From: Gallionellaceae bacterium
GTDB lineage: Bacteria > Pseudomonadota > Gammaproteobacteria > Burkholderiales > Thiobacillaceae
Length of the DNA: 64,000 bases
Direction: 5' to 3'
Assembly (NCBI GenBank): GCA_028714875.1
Contig: JAQTLN010000002.1
Coordinates: forward strand, 186,001 to 250,000
Below are positions 20,232 to 29,867 of the stretch, in pieces. A program made the translations under genes and the position numbers. The notes below the pieces were generated by a model. That model was not told the DNA's origin and did not search any database. It saw nothing but the letters and a program-made list of their open reading frames with translations. The number at the start of each line of letters is the position of its first letter. Position 1 is the stretch's first letter.

Positions 20232-21387
20232 AGCCGCGCTCTTCCTTGTTTACGGGCTGGCGCTATCGCTATCGACCGCCGAGGCGGTCGAACTGGGCCA
20301 GGGCGTGCAGGCGCACGGATTCCTCAGCCAGTCGCTGGTGCATACCAGCGACAACCGTCTCGGGGGGCGTAGCGATGACGGGATGGCGGCCGATATGCGG
20401 GAAATCGGGGGGAATCTGTCCTGGCGGCCCAGCGCGGACTGGCTGCTTTCCGGCCAGGCGCTGGTGCGCTGGGCGGGTGAGTCGGATGCGGGTGATGTGC
20501 GTCTGGACTACGGTTTCGTCGATCGTACTTTGCTGACCAGCAGTGCTTCGTCGCTGGGCGTGCGCGTTGGCAAGATCAAGAACCCCTATGGGTTTTTCAA
20601 TACCACTCGCGATGTAGCGAAAACCCGACCAGGCATCATCATGCCGCAATCAGTCTATATGGACAGGGTGCGCAACTTCTTCCTGGCCGCGCCCGGTATC
20701 GGGTTTTATGGCAATCACGAAAATGCGAACGGCAATCTTGCCTGGCAGATCAGCGCGCTGCGGCCGGAGGTGAATGATCCTGATCTGACCTATTTCATGC
20801 TTGGGACGCTCGCGCGCGGCCATTTCGAGGGCAAGGACTCCTGGTTGGGGCAGGCCATGTTCGAAAGTGAGGGGGGCCGCTGGCGTGCCGGACTGTCATT
20901 GGGCGAGATGGCGATGAAGTACCACCGAGGCGCGGGAGATCCTTTCGCCGCCGGACAATCGCGTGTGCCCACCTGGGTTGTATCGCTTGAGCACAATACG
21001 GAGCACTGGTCTCTGACCACGGAATACGCTCAAAACTCCGGCCACAGTCGCGGTTACAACATTCCCATAGTCGAGCAGGACAATGTTACCGAGGCTTGGT
21101 ATGCGCAGCTAACCCGGCGTTTCGGTGAAGGTTGGCAAGGGTTTCTCCGTTATGACGCGTTTTTTGCCGATAAAAACGATCGCGCGGGTTCGCTGTTTTC
21201 TCCTTCATACATGCGCTTCGCCAAGGACTGGTCGGTCGGTGTGCGCCGGGACGTAGGTCGCTGGGCCTGGTCGGGCGAGTGGCATCATGTTGATGGCACC
21301 GCCTGGCTGTCGCCGACAGATACGCCGATTGGCGTGTCGGTGCGCAAGTGGGATATGTTGCTGCTGCAAGGCGCCTGGTATTTCTGA
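20200..21387 (+). CDS. outer-membrane porin-like beta-barrel protein
   Basis: The 395-residue protein has a signal peptide ending SLSTAEA. The rest is an alternating-hydrophobicity barrel with many aromatic strand ends, a glycine-rich early part (HGFLSQSLVHTSDNRLGG) and a final strand MLLLQGAWYF ending in Phe, the usual BAM recognition feature. No specific porin family is certain. Two starts are possible: ATG at 20200, with AGGAAGG upstream and a 32-base overlap of the previous gene, or ATG at 20221. The next gene begins 13 bases later, so the three genes form one operon. Confidence 0.75.
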   Translation: MIRSRFSMLNKAALFLVYGLALSLSTAEAVELGQGVQAHGFLSQSLVHTSDNRLGGRSDDGMAADMREIGGNLSWRPSADWLLSGQALVRWAGESDAGDVRLDYGFVDRTLLTSSASSLGVRVGKIKNPYGFFNTTRDVAKTRPGIIMPQSVYMDRVRNFFLAAPGIGFYGNHENANGNLAWQISALRPEVNDPDLTYFMLGTLARGHFEGKDSWLGQAMFESEGGRWRAGLSLGEMAMKYHRGAGDPFAAGQSRVPTWVVSLEHNTEHWSLTTEYAQNSGHSRGYNIPIVEQDNVTEAWYAQLTRRFGEGWQGFLRYDAFFADKNDRAGSLFSPSYMRFAKDWSVGVRRDVGRWAWSGEWHHVDGTAWLSPTDTPIGVSVRKWDMLLLQGAWYF

Positions 21388-21400
21388 GCGCGCAAAACCC

Positions 21401-24208
21401 ATGAACGGGCAAGCGAATGGCAAAGACGGCAGGTGGGGGGCGCCGCTGTTTCTGGGTATCCGGGGGCAGATCATCCTGCTCGCCGGCCTTACCCTGGCCC
21501 TGACCGCTACCGTCTTCACCTGGCTGCAACTGCGCCATTTCGATCACTTGCGGGAACAGAACTGGACGCTGCAGCGCCAGCAGAGCCAGGATCTGGCGGC
21601 GCGCCTGTTCGTGCATCAATCCGCCCGCCTGCAATCGCTCGCCACGCTGGTGGCTGATCTGCCTGGTGTGCGTCCCTCGCTACGTGAGGGCTCGGCGGCG
21701 ATGCTGCACGAGGTATTGCAGCCATTCTGGCCCGAACTCAATCTGACCCATGGCCTCGACCGCGTGGCGTTCTTCACGCCGGACGGTCGCGTCCTCGGTG
21801 ACTGGGGCGTATCCACGGGTAATGACGCGATAAAAAGCCTGGCTCTGGAGGCGGTGCGCCGTGAATTACCAGCTTACAGCCTGGACTGCACAACCACCTG
21901 TTTCTTTACCGCCGCCGTTCCGCTGGTGGAGCGTGGTCAGGCCGCGGGCGCGGTCGTTCTGGCCGCCGGCTTGCAGGATCTGATCATGGATTTTCGCAGC
22001 CTCTCCGGTATGGAACTGGCTTTGCTGGGCCAGCTTTCGGGAAGTGATGGCACCCAGCCCGGCGTTTTCGGTGGGCGCCTGCTTTCCGTCAGCGGCGGCG
22101 CGAAGTATGAAGAACTCCTGCGCTCCATCCGGCCTGAAGAGCGTCTCGGGGAGGGGTATTCATTGGAGCGAGGCGACCGCCTTTATCAGTTGTTCCTGTT
22201 CAACGCGCCCGCCATCGGGGGGGATAAAGTCCGTTTCCTGATCATGCAGGACAGTACCGCGAGTGCTCGGCAGATGCGCGCGGCAGTGTGGAACAGCGTG
22301 CTGTTGGGGGGGGCGATTCTGCTGTCCGCCTTGCTCATGCTGTATGTGTTGTTGCGTCCTACCATGAATCGCATCAAGCAGGCTGTGCGTGCCTTGCCTT
22401 TGTTGGGCGAGGGCTTGTTCGCGGAAGCGCGCGGCGCTTTCCACGGCCGCAAGAGTCGTTTGTTCCGGGACGAGGTGGATGATCTCGGGCGTCTGACCTA
22501 CGCCCTGGCCAATACCCTGGAACGTCTACAGGCGCAGTCCCGGCATCACGCCACTTCCCTCCAGGCGCAAGCCGCCCAGCTCGAGCACGAGCGCGATTTC
22601 GTGGCCGGTCTGCTCGATACCGCGCCGGTGCTGATCCTGACTTATGCCGCGAATGGGCGGGTTCGTCTGGCTAACGCCCATGCCATCCGTGCTACCGGGC
22701 TTCCCGCGCGTTCGGTGAACGCAGCCAGCTTCTCCGAGATATTCCTGAAGCCGGCACAGCGTGACCACTACCTGGACAGCCTGGCGCGGTTGAAAATCGG
22801 CATGCCGCTCCAGGGTGAAGGCACACTCCTCCGCGCGGATGGCGGCGAACGCGAGATCGTCTGGTTCCATTCCCGCCTCGACGAAGTGGATGGCGAGACG
22901 GCTTATCTCTCGGTTGGCCTTGATGTCACCGATCACAAGCAGGCGGAGCTTCGCCTTTCTCTGCTGGCCGACCATGATGTGGTCACCGGTATGTACAACC
23001 GGCGCGCTTTCAAGCGTGAATTGGAGAACCGGCTCAGTTTGGGCGAACACGGCATCCTGCTGGTGTGCGACATCGACGATTTCAAATCGGTGAACGAAGT
23101 CGGCGGACAGGAGGCGGGCGACGCCGTGCTGCTCCAGTTCGCGCGTCTGTTGCAGGGGCTGTCCCCGGCTCCAGCCCTGGCCGCGCGCTTGGGCGGCGAC
23201 GATTTCGCCTGTGCCTTCACGGGCTTGACCTCGGCCGAGGCGATCGTCCTGGCGCGCAACATCAACAAAGGCATGCCGCGCCTGAACCAGGATGCGGAAG
23301 CCAGTAGAGGTCGCCGCCTTTCCGTCAGTGTCGGGGTCGTCTCCTTTCCCGAGCAAGGTGACAACGCCGACGCGCTCCTGGGCAACGCCGATGTGGCGCT
23401 TTCCCAGGCGCGCGCCAAGGGGCATGGCTCCTGGCATCTCTACAGCGTCGACGACCCCTACAAGGCGGTGGCTAGCCAGCGCGCCTACTGGCGCGGTGAA
23501 ATCGAGCAGGCGCTGGAAAGCAACCGTTTCGTGATGCACTTCCAGCCGATTCTCCATATCGCGTCAGGGCATATTGGTCATTACGAAGCCTTGCTGCGCC
23601 TGTGCAACCCCGATGGCAGCCTGACGCCGCCCGGGTTGTTCATCGACGTGGCCGAGAGCACCGGCCTGATCCGCCGCATCGACCGTTGGGTGATCGAGGC
23701 CGTGGTGAAGTTCGTTGCCCTCCAGGACGAGCGTGTGAAAGTGGCGCTCAACCTGTCCCGTCGCAGTTTCGACGACGACGCCGCGTTCGAGGTGCTGCAA
23801 GCCATGCTGGAACGGCATCAAGTCTCGGGTGAGCGCCTATTGCTGGAAATCACGGAAACCGCCGCGCTGGCCAACTTCAAGGGCGCCACTCGCATCATGG
23901 GCAAGTTCCGCGGCCTCGGTTGCGCCTTTGGCCTGGACGACTTCGGCGTGGGTTACAGCTCATTCCAATACCTCAAGGAATTGCCGGTGGATTTCGTCAA
24001 GATCGACGGTTCCTTCATCAAGGGCCTCACCAGCAATCCAGACGATGTAGTGTTTGTGCGGGCGCTGACCGACGCCGTGCGTGGCTACGGGAAGACCACG
24101 GTGGCCGAATTTGTCGAGGATGAGGCCACCCTGGCCATCCTGCGCGAGATCGGTGTCGATTATGCCCAGGGCTATCTGATCGGGCGGCCGGGACCGGAGC
24201 TTCTCTGA
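21401..24208 (+). CDS. membrane-bound sensor GGDEF/EAL protein
   Basis: The 935-residue protein has a transmembrane helix (about 22-42) and a periplasmic sensor region to about 295, probably Cache-like, with two cysteines close together (DCTTTCFF). A second helix (about 298-320), a HAMP-like linker with a coiled coil, and a PAS domain (about 400-515, AYLSVGLDVTDHKQAE) follow. The GGDEF domain has ARLGGDDFACAF at about 598 and the EAL domain begins YEALLRL at about 728. The GGDEF signature is GGDDF, a permitted variant. The EAL residues appear complete (LNLSRR, LEITETAAL, LDDFGVGYSS, VKIDGSFI, EFVEDE, YAQGYLIG). It may both make and degrade cyclic di-GMP in response to the upstream periplasmic protein. 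The TGA lies in a repeat. Confidence 0.9.
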   Translation: MNGQANGKDGRWGAPLFLGIRGQIILLAGLTLALTATVFTWLQLRHFDHLREQNWTLQRQQSQDLAARLFVHQSARLQSLATLVADLPGVRPSLREGSAAMLHEVLQPFWPELNLTHGLDRVAFFTPDGRVLGDWGVSTGNDAIKSLALEAVRRELPAYSLDCTTTCFFTAAVPLVERGQAAGAVVLAAGLQDLIMDFRSLSGMELALLGQLSGSDGTQPGVFGGRLLSVSGGAKYEELLRSIRPEERLGEGYSLERGDRLYQLFLFNAPAIGGDKVRFLIMQDSTASARQMRAAVWNSVLLGGAILLSALLMLYVLLRPTMNRIKQAVRALPLLGEGLFAEARGAFHGRKSRLFRDEVDDLGRLTYALANTLERLQAQSRHHATSLQAQAAQLEHERDFVAGLLDTAPVLILTYAANGRVRLANAHAIRATGLPARSVNAASFSEIFLKPAQRDHYLDSLARLKIGMPLQGEGTLLRADGGEREIVWFHSRLDEVDGETAYLSVGLDVTDHKQAELRLSLLADHDVVTGMYNRRAFKRELENRLSLGEHGILLVCDIDDFKSVNEVGGQEAGDAVLLQFARLLQGLSPAPALAARLGGDDFACAFTGLTSAEAIVLARNINKGMPRLNQDAEASRGRRLSVSVGVVSFPEQGDNADALLGNADVALSQARAKGHGSWHLYSVDDPYKAVASQRAYWRGEIEQALESNRFVMHFQPILHIASGHIGHYEALLRLCNPDGSLTPPGLFIDVAESTGLIRRIDRWVIEAVVKFVALQDERVKVALNLSRRSFDDDAAFEVLQAMLERHQVSGERLLLEITETAALANFKGATRIMGKFRGLGCAFGLDDFGVGYSSFQYLKELPVDFVKIDGSFIKGLTSNPDDVVFVRALTDAVRGYGKTTVAEFVEDEATLAILREIGVDYAQGYLIGRPGPELL

Positions 24209-24362
24209 TTTCGGATTTCGGATGTCGGATTTCGGATTTGAAACCCGCGCGCTTGCGCGCGCCCCACATCCGAAATCCGAAATCCGAAATCCGAAATCCG
24301 AAATCCGAAATCCGAAATCCGAAATCCGAAATCCGAAATCCGAAATCCGAAATCCGAAATCG
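24206..24362. repeat. inverted heptamer array between GGDEF/EAL gene and htpG
   Basis: The left arm starts on the stop codon (TGATTTCGGATTTCGGATGTCGG...), about five units. The right arm is a run of about 13 uninterrupted ATCCGAA units (24268-24361). The arms are reverse complements. The centre contains GCGCGCTTGCGCGCGC, itself a small palindrome. It is the same design as 15011-15142 and begins on a stop codon in the same way. Confidence 0.92.
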
Positions 24363-24432
24363 GCACTCCCCTTGAACCCTGGTCCTTCCGCCCCATCTAT
24401 CCCCCTGTTTTCAACAAGGGAGATTGCCCGCC

Positions 24433-26292
24433 ATGACCGAAACCGTTGCCAAGGAAACGCTGGGATTCCAGGCCGAGGTGAAGCAACTGCTGCACCTCAT
24501 GATTCACTCGCTCTACAGCCACAAGGAAATCTTCCTGCGTGAGCTGATTTCCAACGCCAGTGATGCCGCCGACAAGCTTCGATTCGAAGCGCTTTCCGAT
24601 CCGGCCCTGTTCGAGAGCGATAGCGAGCTGAAGATCAAGGTCAGCGTTGACAAGGAAGCCAAAACCATCACCATCCGCGACAACGGCATCGGTATGAACC
24701 GCCAGGAAGTGATCGAGCACATCGGCACTATCGCCAAGTCCGGTACCAAGGAATTCTTCGGCCAGCTCAGCGGCGACCAGAAAAAGGACGCCCAGCTCAT
24801 CGGCCAGTTCGGCGTCGGTTTCTACTCCAGCTTCATTGTCGCCGACCGGGTCACCCTGACCACCCGCCGCGCCGGCCTCACCCAGGAACACGGTGTCCGT
24901 TGGGAGTCCGAGGGCAGTGGTGATTACACGCTGGAAACCGTCGCGAAAGCCGACCGCGGCACCGAGATCGTGCTGCACCTGAAGGATGACGAAGCCGAGT
25001 TCCTCGACGATTGGCGGATTAAATCGGTGATCCGCGAATACTCCGACCACATCGCCATCCCGGTCGAATTCACCGACGAGAAGGGTGAAACCGAAGCCGT
25101 GAACCGCGCCAACGCCTTGTGGGCGCGCGCCAAGAGCGACATCACGGAAGACGAATACAAGGCCTTCTACAAACACGTCGGTCATGATTACGAAGACCCG
25201 CTGGCCTGGACCCACGTCAAGGTGGAAGGCCGCCAGGACTACACCGCGCTGCTCTATCTACCGGCGCACGCGCCCTTCGACCTGTGGGACCGCGACGTCA
25301 AGACCGGCGTCAAACTCTATGTGAAGCGCGTGTTCATCATGGAAGACGCGCGCAAGTTGATGCCGGCCTATCTGCGCTTCATCCGTGGCGTGATCGATGC
25401 CGCCGATCTGCCGCTCAATGTCTCGCGGGAGATACTGCAAGAGACGCGCGACATGGAAATGATCCGCAACGGCTGTGTGCGCAAAACCCTGGATTTGCTC
25501 GACGATGTCGCCGAAAACCGCAAGGAGGATTACGCAAAGGTCTGGGAACACTTCGGCAAGGTCTTGAAGGAAGGCGTCGGCGAAGACCAGGCCAACAAGG
25601 AGCGCATCGCCAAGTTGCTGCGCTTTCGTTCTACCCAGGTGGATGAAGAAAGTGTCAGCCTGGCCGACTATCTCGGTCGCATGAAGGAAGGCCAGGACAA
25701 GATTTATTACCTCACCGCCGATACGCTGCCGGCGGCCAAGTCCAGCCCTCACCTGGAAGTGTTCCGCAAGAAGGGCGTGGAAGTGCTGCTGCTGACCGAC
25801 CGCGTCGATGAATGGGTGGTGTCCAACCTGTTTGAGTTCGACGCTAAATCGTTGGTGTCCGTCGCGCGTGGCCAGGTCGATCTGGCCGCCATCAAATCGG
25901 AAGGCGAGGAGCCGGAAGCGCCGGCCAAGGCGGAGGAGGAGGCCAAGCCTTTCCTGGAGCGCCTGAAGAAAGCCCTGGAAGGCCGTACCAAGGATGTCCG
26001 CGCCAGCCACCGCCTGGTCGATTCCCCCGCCTGCCTGGTGGCCGACGAGGGTGACATGAATGCCAATCTGACTCGCATGTTGAAACAGATGGGCCAGGCC
26101 GTGCCGGAAACCCAGCCGATCCTGGAAGTGAACCTCAGCCATCCGCTGTTGAAGCGCATGGAAGGCGAAGAAGGCGAGCGTTTCGACGAACTCGCCGGCC
26201 TCCTGCTGGACCAGGCCGTGCTGCTCGACGGCGGCCAGTTGACCGACCCGGCCGGGTTCGTGAAGCGGGTGAATGGGCTGCTGTTTGGCTGA
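24433..26292 (+). CDS. htpG: molecular chaperone HtpG (Hsp90)
   Basis: HtpG is the bacterial Hsp90, an ATP-driven chaperone. The 619-residue protein has the GHKL ATPase domain with [25 protein letters not shown], and [16 protein letters not shown]. The middle domain has [21 protein letters not shown], and the dimerisation domain lies after about residue 500. The ATG at 24433 gives [16 protein letters not shown], the usual N-terminus, and follows AGGGAG. No sigma-32 promoter was found; the heptamer array occupies most of the space upstream. Confidence 0.97.
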   Translation: MTETVAKETLGFQAEVKQLLHLMIHSLYSHKEIFLRELISNASDAADKLRFEALSDPALFESDSELKIKVSVDKEAKTITIRDNGIGMNRQEVIEHIGTIAKSGTKEFFGQLSGDQKKDAQLIGQFGVGFYSSFIVADRVTLTTRRAGLTQEHGVRWESEGSGDYTLETVAKADRGTEIVLHLKDDEAEFLDDWRIKSVIREYSDHIAIPVEFTDEKGETEAVNRANALWARAKSDITEDEYKAFYKHVGHDYEDPLAWTHVKVEGRQDYTALLYLPAHAPFDLWDRDVKTGVKLYVKRVFIMEDARKLMPAYLRFIRGVIDAADLPLNVSREILQETRDMEMIRNGCVRKTLDLLDDVAENRKEDYAKVWEHFGKVLKEGVGEDQANKERIAKLLRFRSTQVDEESVSLADYLGRMKEGQDKIYYLTADTLPAAKSSPHLEVFRKKGVEVLLLTDRVDEWVVSNLFEFDAKSLVSVARGQVDLAAIKSEGEEPEAPAKAEEEAKPFLERLKKALEGRTKDVRASHRLVDSPACLVADEGDMNANLTRMLKQMGQAVPETQPILEVNLSHPLLKRMEGEEGERFDELAGLLLDQAVLLDGGQLTDPAGFVKRVNGLLFG

Positions 26293-26312
26293 GTCGCGTC
26301 AAGGGGGATAAT
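26285..26312 (+). promoter_or_regulatory. possible sigma-70 promoter of hisG
   Basis: TTGGCT (26285-26290) and GATAAT (26307-26312) are spaced by 16 bases and overlap the htpG stop codon. A transcript from here would pass through the terminator-like hairpin at 26339-26369 before hisG. Confidence 0.4.
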
Positions 26313-26338
26313 CCCCGCGTTTGCTCAACGCTTTCCAC

Positions 26339-26369
26339 CGGGAGCCTGAATTGGCTCCCGTGGTTTTTT
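26339..26369 (+). terminator. terminator-type hairpin between htpG and hisG
   Basis: Stem CGGGAGCC/GGCTCCCG with a six-base loop, then TGG and six T. It ends htpG transcripts but lies only 12 bases before the hisG ATG, so it could also serve as a leader attenuator if hisG is transcribed from the promoter within the htpG end. Confidence 0.85.
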
Positions 26370-26381
26370 CGGAACCTGTCG

Positions 26382-27023
26382 ATGTCACAAATCACCCTCG
26401 CCCTCTCCAAGGGCCGTATCTTCGAAGAAACCCTGCCGCTGCTGGCGGCGGCGGGCATCGTGCCGAGCGAGAGCCCGGAGTCCTCGCGCAAGTTGATCAT
26501 CGGCACCAACCGCGCCGATGTGCGCCTGATCATCGTGCGCGCCAGCGATGTGCCCACCTATGTGCAACATGGCGCCGCCGATCTCGGCATCGCCGGCAAG
26601 GATGTGCTGATCGAACATGGCGGCGAGGGGGTCTACCAGCCGGTGGATCTCAATATCGCCAAGTGCCGCATGATGGTGGCGACCCCGGTCGGCTTCGACT
26701 ACCAGGCCGCCGTGCGGCGCGGCGCGCGCCTGCGGGTGGCGACCAAGTACGTGAATACGGCGCGCCTGCATTTCGCTGAGAAAGGCGTGCATGTCGATCT
26801 CATCAAGCTGTACGGCTCAATGGAGCTCGCGCCCCTGGTTGGACTGGCCGACGTCATCGTCGATCTGGTCTCCACCGGCGGCACCCTGAAGGCCAACAAT
26901 CTGGTGGCGGTGGAAGAAATCATGCAGATCAGTTCGCGTCTGGTGGTGAATCAGGCCGCCCTGAAGCTCAAGCACGACACCTTGCAACCCATCATCGAGG
27001 CATTTCGCGGCGCCGCCGCGTAG
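26382..27023 (+). CDS. hisG: ATP phosphoribosyltransferase, short form
   Basis: HisG starts histidine synthesis by joining ATP and PRPP. At 213 residues it is the short form that lacks the regulatory ACT-like domain and needs HisZ as partner; hisZ is not in the window. Motifs include [35 protein letters not shown] and the PRPP loop region [19 protein letters not shown]. It is not followed by hisD or other his genes here, which is unusual for betaproteobacteria. The Shine-Dalgarno sequence is weak. Confidence 0.95.
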   Translation: MSQITLALSKGRIFEETLPLLAAAGIVPSESPESSRKLIIGTNRADVRLIIVRASDVPTYVQHGAADLGIAGKDVLIEHGGEGVYQPVDLNIAKCRMMVATPVGFDYQAAVRRGARLRVATKYVNTARLHFAEKGVHVDLIKLYGSMELAPLVGLADVIVDLVSTGGTLKANNLVAVEEIMQISSRLVVNQAALKLKHDTLQPIIEAFRGAAA

Positions 27024-27198
27024 GTCGGGTTGTCCGAAGGCGTATCCCTTGGGATAGGCGCGGTTTTTCGCGCCGTTACCCGGCGGGAGGCTGAAAATGC
27101 CGCCGGCAGCGCTTGAGCATGCGGGGGGCGGGCCACCATAATCCACCCTCACCTGTTGTACCCCTCCGCGACCCTTTAAAAAATGAGGCTAGGAAACG
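27024..27198. other. intergenic region between hisG and epsD
   Basis: No gene is visible. It begins with GTCGGGTTGTCCGAAGGCG, distantly like the palindrome half at 12898, and contains GCGCGGTTTTTCGCGCCG and GCCGCCGGCAGCGC hairpin-prone sequence. A promoter for epsD is expected here but none is clear. Confidence 0.4.
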
Positions 27199-28131
27199 AT
27201 GCGTCCCCAAACGATGAAATTGTCTGTGCTGTTGGCTGCCCTGCTCTTTGCCCTTGCCGGTTGCAATGAAAAAACGGGGGCGGATGTCTCCTCCAGCCAG
27301 GTGGCGGCCAAGGTCAATGGTGAGGTGGTCAACACACAGGATGTCGAAACCGTGCTCACCAAGGCCGGTGTGAACAATCCCGCCCAAGACATCGCCAATC
27401 AGGTGCTCAGTGCACTGCTGGAGCAGCGACTCTTCCAGCAGCAGGCGAAAAAAGAGGGTCTGGATAAGGACGCGAACGTGCAGGAGGCACTTCAGGCGGC
27501 GCAACGTCAGGTGCTTGCCAAGGCCTATAGCGACAAAGTGACGGCGAATGCCGCCAAGCCCAGCGACAGCGAGATTGCCGAGTATTACGACAAGCACCCC
27601 GAGCTGTTCTCCGAACGGCGCATCTATCGTCTGCAGGAAATCATGATCCAGGTTGGCCCGGATACAGTCGGTGCCGTGAAGGCCAGGCTGGGCAATGGCG
27701 CCAATCTGAACGACCTGGTGCAATGGCTCAAGTCGCAGAATATCCCGGCGCGCGGCGTTCAGTCCGTGAAAAGTGCTGAACAATTGCCGCTGGAACTGGT
27801 GGCCAAGTTGCATCCGCTCAAGGATGGGCAGGCCATTACCCTGGAAAACCCCAAGCAGATCACCATCCTGGCGATCACCGGTTCCCAGAGCCAACCGCTC
27901 ACGCGCGAACAAGCCAAGCCGGCGATCGAACGCTTCCTGCTCACCATGCGCAAACGAGAGATGGCGAAGGCTGAACTCGACAAGCTGCGCGCGGCGGCCA
28001 AGATCGAATATGTGGCGCCTTACGCCGAGGCCAAGGCCGCCGCCAAGGATGCCGGACATGCGGTCAGCGCGCCGAAGGAAGAGCCCGCCGAGCAGGGGCC
28101 GTTGGAGAAGGCGCTCTCCGGCCTCAAGTAA
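27199..28131 (+). CDS. epsD: EpsD-type peptidyl-prolyl cis-trans isomerase lipoprotein
   Basis: The 310-residue product has a lipoprotein signal (LLAALLFALAGCNEK, Cys at about 25). A SurA/parvulin-like N-terminal helical part follows (AAKVNGEVVNTQDVETVLTKAG) and a degenerate parvulin-like domain (SERRIYRLQEIMIQVG). This matches the EpsD family associated with exosortase/EPS loci. The C-terminal tail is Ala/Lys rich. The next gene, a CAAX-type protease, belongs to the same kind of locus, but exosortase and glycosyltransferase genes are not present here. Confidence 0.8.
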   Translation: MRPQTMKLSVLLAALLFALAGCNEKTGADVSSSQVAAKVNGEVVNTQDVETVLTKAGVNNPAQDIANQVLSALLEQRLFQQQAKKEGLDKDANVQEALQAAQRQVLAKAYSDKVTANAAKPSDSEIAEYYDKHPELFSERRIYRLQEIMIQVGPDTVGAVKARLGNGANLNDLVQWLKSQNIPARGVQSVKSAEQLPLELVAKLHPLKDGQAITLENPKQITILAITGSQSQPLTREQAKPAIERFLLTMRKREMAKAELDKLRAAAKIEYVAPYAEAKAAAKDAGHAVSAPKEEPAEQGPLEKALSGLK

Positions 28132-28164
28132 GCGGCTTCAGCAAGCAACAGCTTGAGCGTGGTT

Positions 28165-28821
28165 ATGAACCGGCCGATGCTTGCCCGCATCGTTCCTTTC
28201 GCCTTGTACATGGCGTTTCTCGCTGTGGAACAGGGCGCGCGGGCGTGGGGCGGCGACTTTGACACGCGCTGGTTGTATCCCGTCAAGGTGGTCGTGGTGG
28301 CGCTGGCGCTCTGGCATTTCCGGGGCGAGTACCGTGAGTTGCGGGTACGCCCCGCGCGCCTGCCGCTGATCGTCTCGCTTCTGCTTGGCGTGCTGGTGTT
28401 CATCCTCTGGATCAACCTCGATCAGGGCTGGCTCAACCTCGGTGGCGCGGCCGGTTACGATCCGCGCGCGTCGGAAGGCGGGATGGACTGGTCGCTGCTG
28501 GTCTTCCGCCTGGCGGGCGCCGCCCTGGTGGTGCCGCTCATGGAGGAACTGTTCTGGCGTTCCTTTCTCATGCGCTGGATCGAACGCCAGGATTTTCTCT
28601 CCGTTTCGGCGGCTGAAGTCGGTTTCCGCGCCATCCTCGTCTCCAGCGTGTTGTTCGGCAGCGAGCATAGCCTCTGGTTCGCCGGCATCCTGGCTGGCCT
28701 GGCCTATGCCTGGTTATACCGAACCTATAACAATCTCTGGGCGCCCATCGTCGCCCACGCCACCACCAATCTGATTCTCGGGCTCTGGGTGCTGCAAACC
28801 GGCGCCTGGCAGTTCTGGTAA
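28165..28821 (+). CDS. CPBP intramembrane protease, exosortase-associated CAAX type
   Basis: This is an integral membrane protein with about seven helices. It carries the three CPBP/Abi motifs: [14 protein letters not shown] (EExxxR), [15 protein letters not shown] (FxxxH), and [11 protein letters not shown] (HxxxN). It matches the CAAX-protease-related proteins that accompany exosortase systems and may process membrane proteins or EPS machinery. The start is uncertain: TTG 28153, GTG 28159 or ATG 28165; the ATG is chosen. It follows epsD closely and precedes galE by eight bases. Confidence 0.85.
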   Translation: MNRPMLARIVPFALYMAFLAVEQGARAWGGDFDTRWLYPVKVVVVALALWHFRGEYRELRVRPARLPLIVSLLLGVLVFILWINLDQGWLNLGGAAGYDPRASEGGMDWSLLVFRLAGAALVVPLMEELFWRSFLMRWIERQDFLSVSAAEVGFRAILVSSVLFGSEHSLWFAGILAGLAYAWLYRTYNNLWAPIVAHATTNLILGLWVLQTGAWQFW

Positions 28822-28829
28822 ATAAAACA

Positions 28830-29852
28830 ATGAAACAGACCATTCTGATTACGGGTGGCGCCGGCTACATCGGTTCCCACGCCTGCCTGGAATTTCTCGC
28901 CGCCAGCCACGACATCGTGGTGCTCGATAACCTGAGCAACAGCAGCGCGGAATCGCTGCGGCGCGTGAAGGCACTCTCCGGCCGCGATTTCCCCTTTGTC
29001 GAAGCCGACATCCGCGACCGCGCCGCGCTCGATGCCTTGTTCAAGGCGCATGCCATCGACGCCGTGATCCACTTCGCCGGTCTCAAGGCGGTGGGCGAAT
29101 CGGTGGAACAGCCGCTCCTGTATTACGACAACAACATCGCCGGCAGCATCACCCTGTTCGAGGCCATGCAGGCGGCCGGCGTGAAAACCGTGGTGTTCAG
29201 TTCTTCCGCCACGGTCTACGGCGATCCCGCCTCGGTGCCGATCCGCGAGGATTTTCCGGTCGGCGCCACCACCAATCCCTATGGCCGCGGCAAGCTGATC
29301 GTCGAGCAGATCCTCGGCGATCTGGCGATTGCCGACCCGGCATGGCGTATCGCCCTGCTGCGTTATTTCAATCCGGTGGGCGCGCACAAGAGTGGCCGCA
29401 TCGGCGAAGATCCGCGCGGCATTCCCAATAATCTGATGCCCTATATCGCCCAGGTGGCTGTGGGACGGCGTGAATATCTCAATGTCTGGGGCAACGATTA
29501 CCCTACTCCGGACGGCACCGGGGTGCGCGACTACATCCATGTGGTGGACCTGGCTCAGGGCCATGTGAAGGCGGTGGAAAAATTGGCAGAAGGTCCCGGC
29601 GTGCGCATCTGGAATCTTGGGACCGGGCGCGGCTACAGCGTGGTGGAAATGGCGCAAGCCTTCGAGCAAGCCTCCGGCCACCCCGTGCCTTACAAATTCG
29701 CGCCGCGCCGCGCTGGCGACATCGCCCAGTGCTGGGCCGACCCGACGCTGGCGGAACGTGAACTGGGCTGGAAGGCGCGGCGTGGGCTGGACGAAATGTG
29801 CGAAGACGCCTGGCGCTGGCAATCCATGAATCCGCAAGGCTTCACCGAATAA
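28830..29852 (+). CDS. galE: UDP-glucose 4-epimerase
   Basis: GalE interconverts UDP-glucose and UDP-galactose. The 340-residue protein has the NAD-binding start [43 protein letters not shown], the catalytic TNPYGRGK (YxxxK) and [19 protein letters not shown], all typical of GalE. It leads a tight nucleotide-sugar operon with rfbBACD, feeding surface polysaccharide synthesis. Confidence 0.95.
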   Translation: MKQTILITGGAGYIGSHACLEFLAASHDIVVLDNLSNSSAESLRRVKALSGRDFPFVEADIRDRAALDALFKAHAIDAVIHFAGLKAVGESVEQPLLYYDNNIAGSITLFEAMQAAGVKTVVFSSSATVYGDPASVPIREDFPVGATTNPYGRGKLIVEQILGDLAIADPAWRIALLRYFNPVGAHKSGRIGEDPRGIPNNLMPYIAQVAVGRREYLNVWGNDYPTPDGTGVRDYIHVVDLAQGHVKAVEKLAEGPGVRIWNLGTGRGYSVVEMAQAFEQASGHPVPYKFAPRRAGDIAQCWADPTLAERELGWKARRGLDEMCEDAWRWQSMNPQGFTE

Positions 29853-29867
29853 CAACAGGAGAAAAAC

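Noticed and set aside
24206-24362. CRISPR array
   Set aside because: Units are seven bases long, without spacers, and no cas genes are present.
24172-24396. Open frame made of repeated GFRISDF units
   Set aside because: It is only the heptamer array read in one frame. Tandem 7-mers stay open because three units make 21 bases, and there is no start signal.
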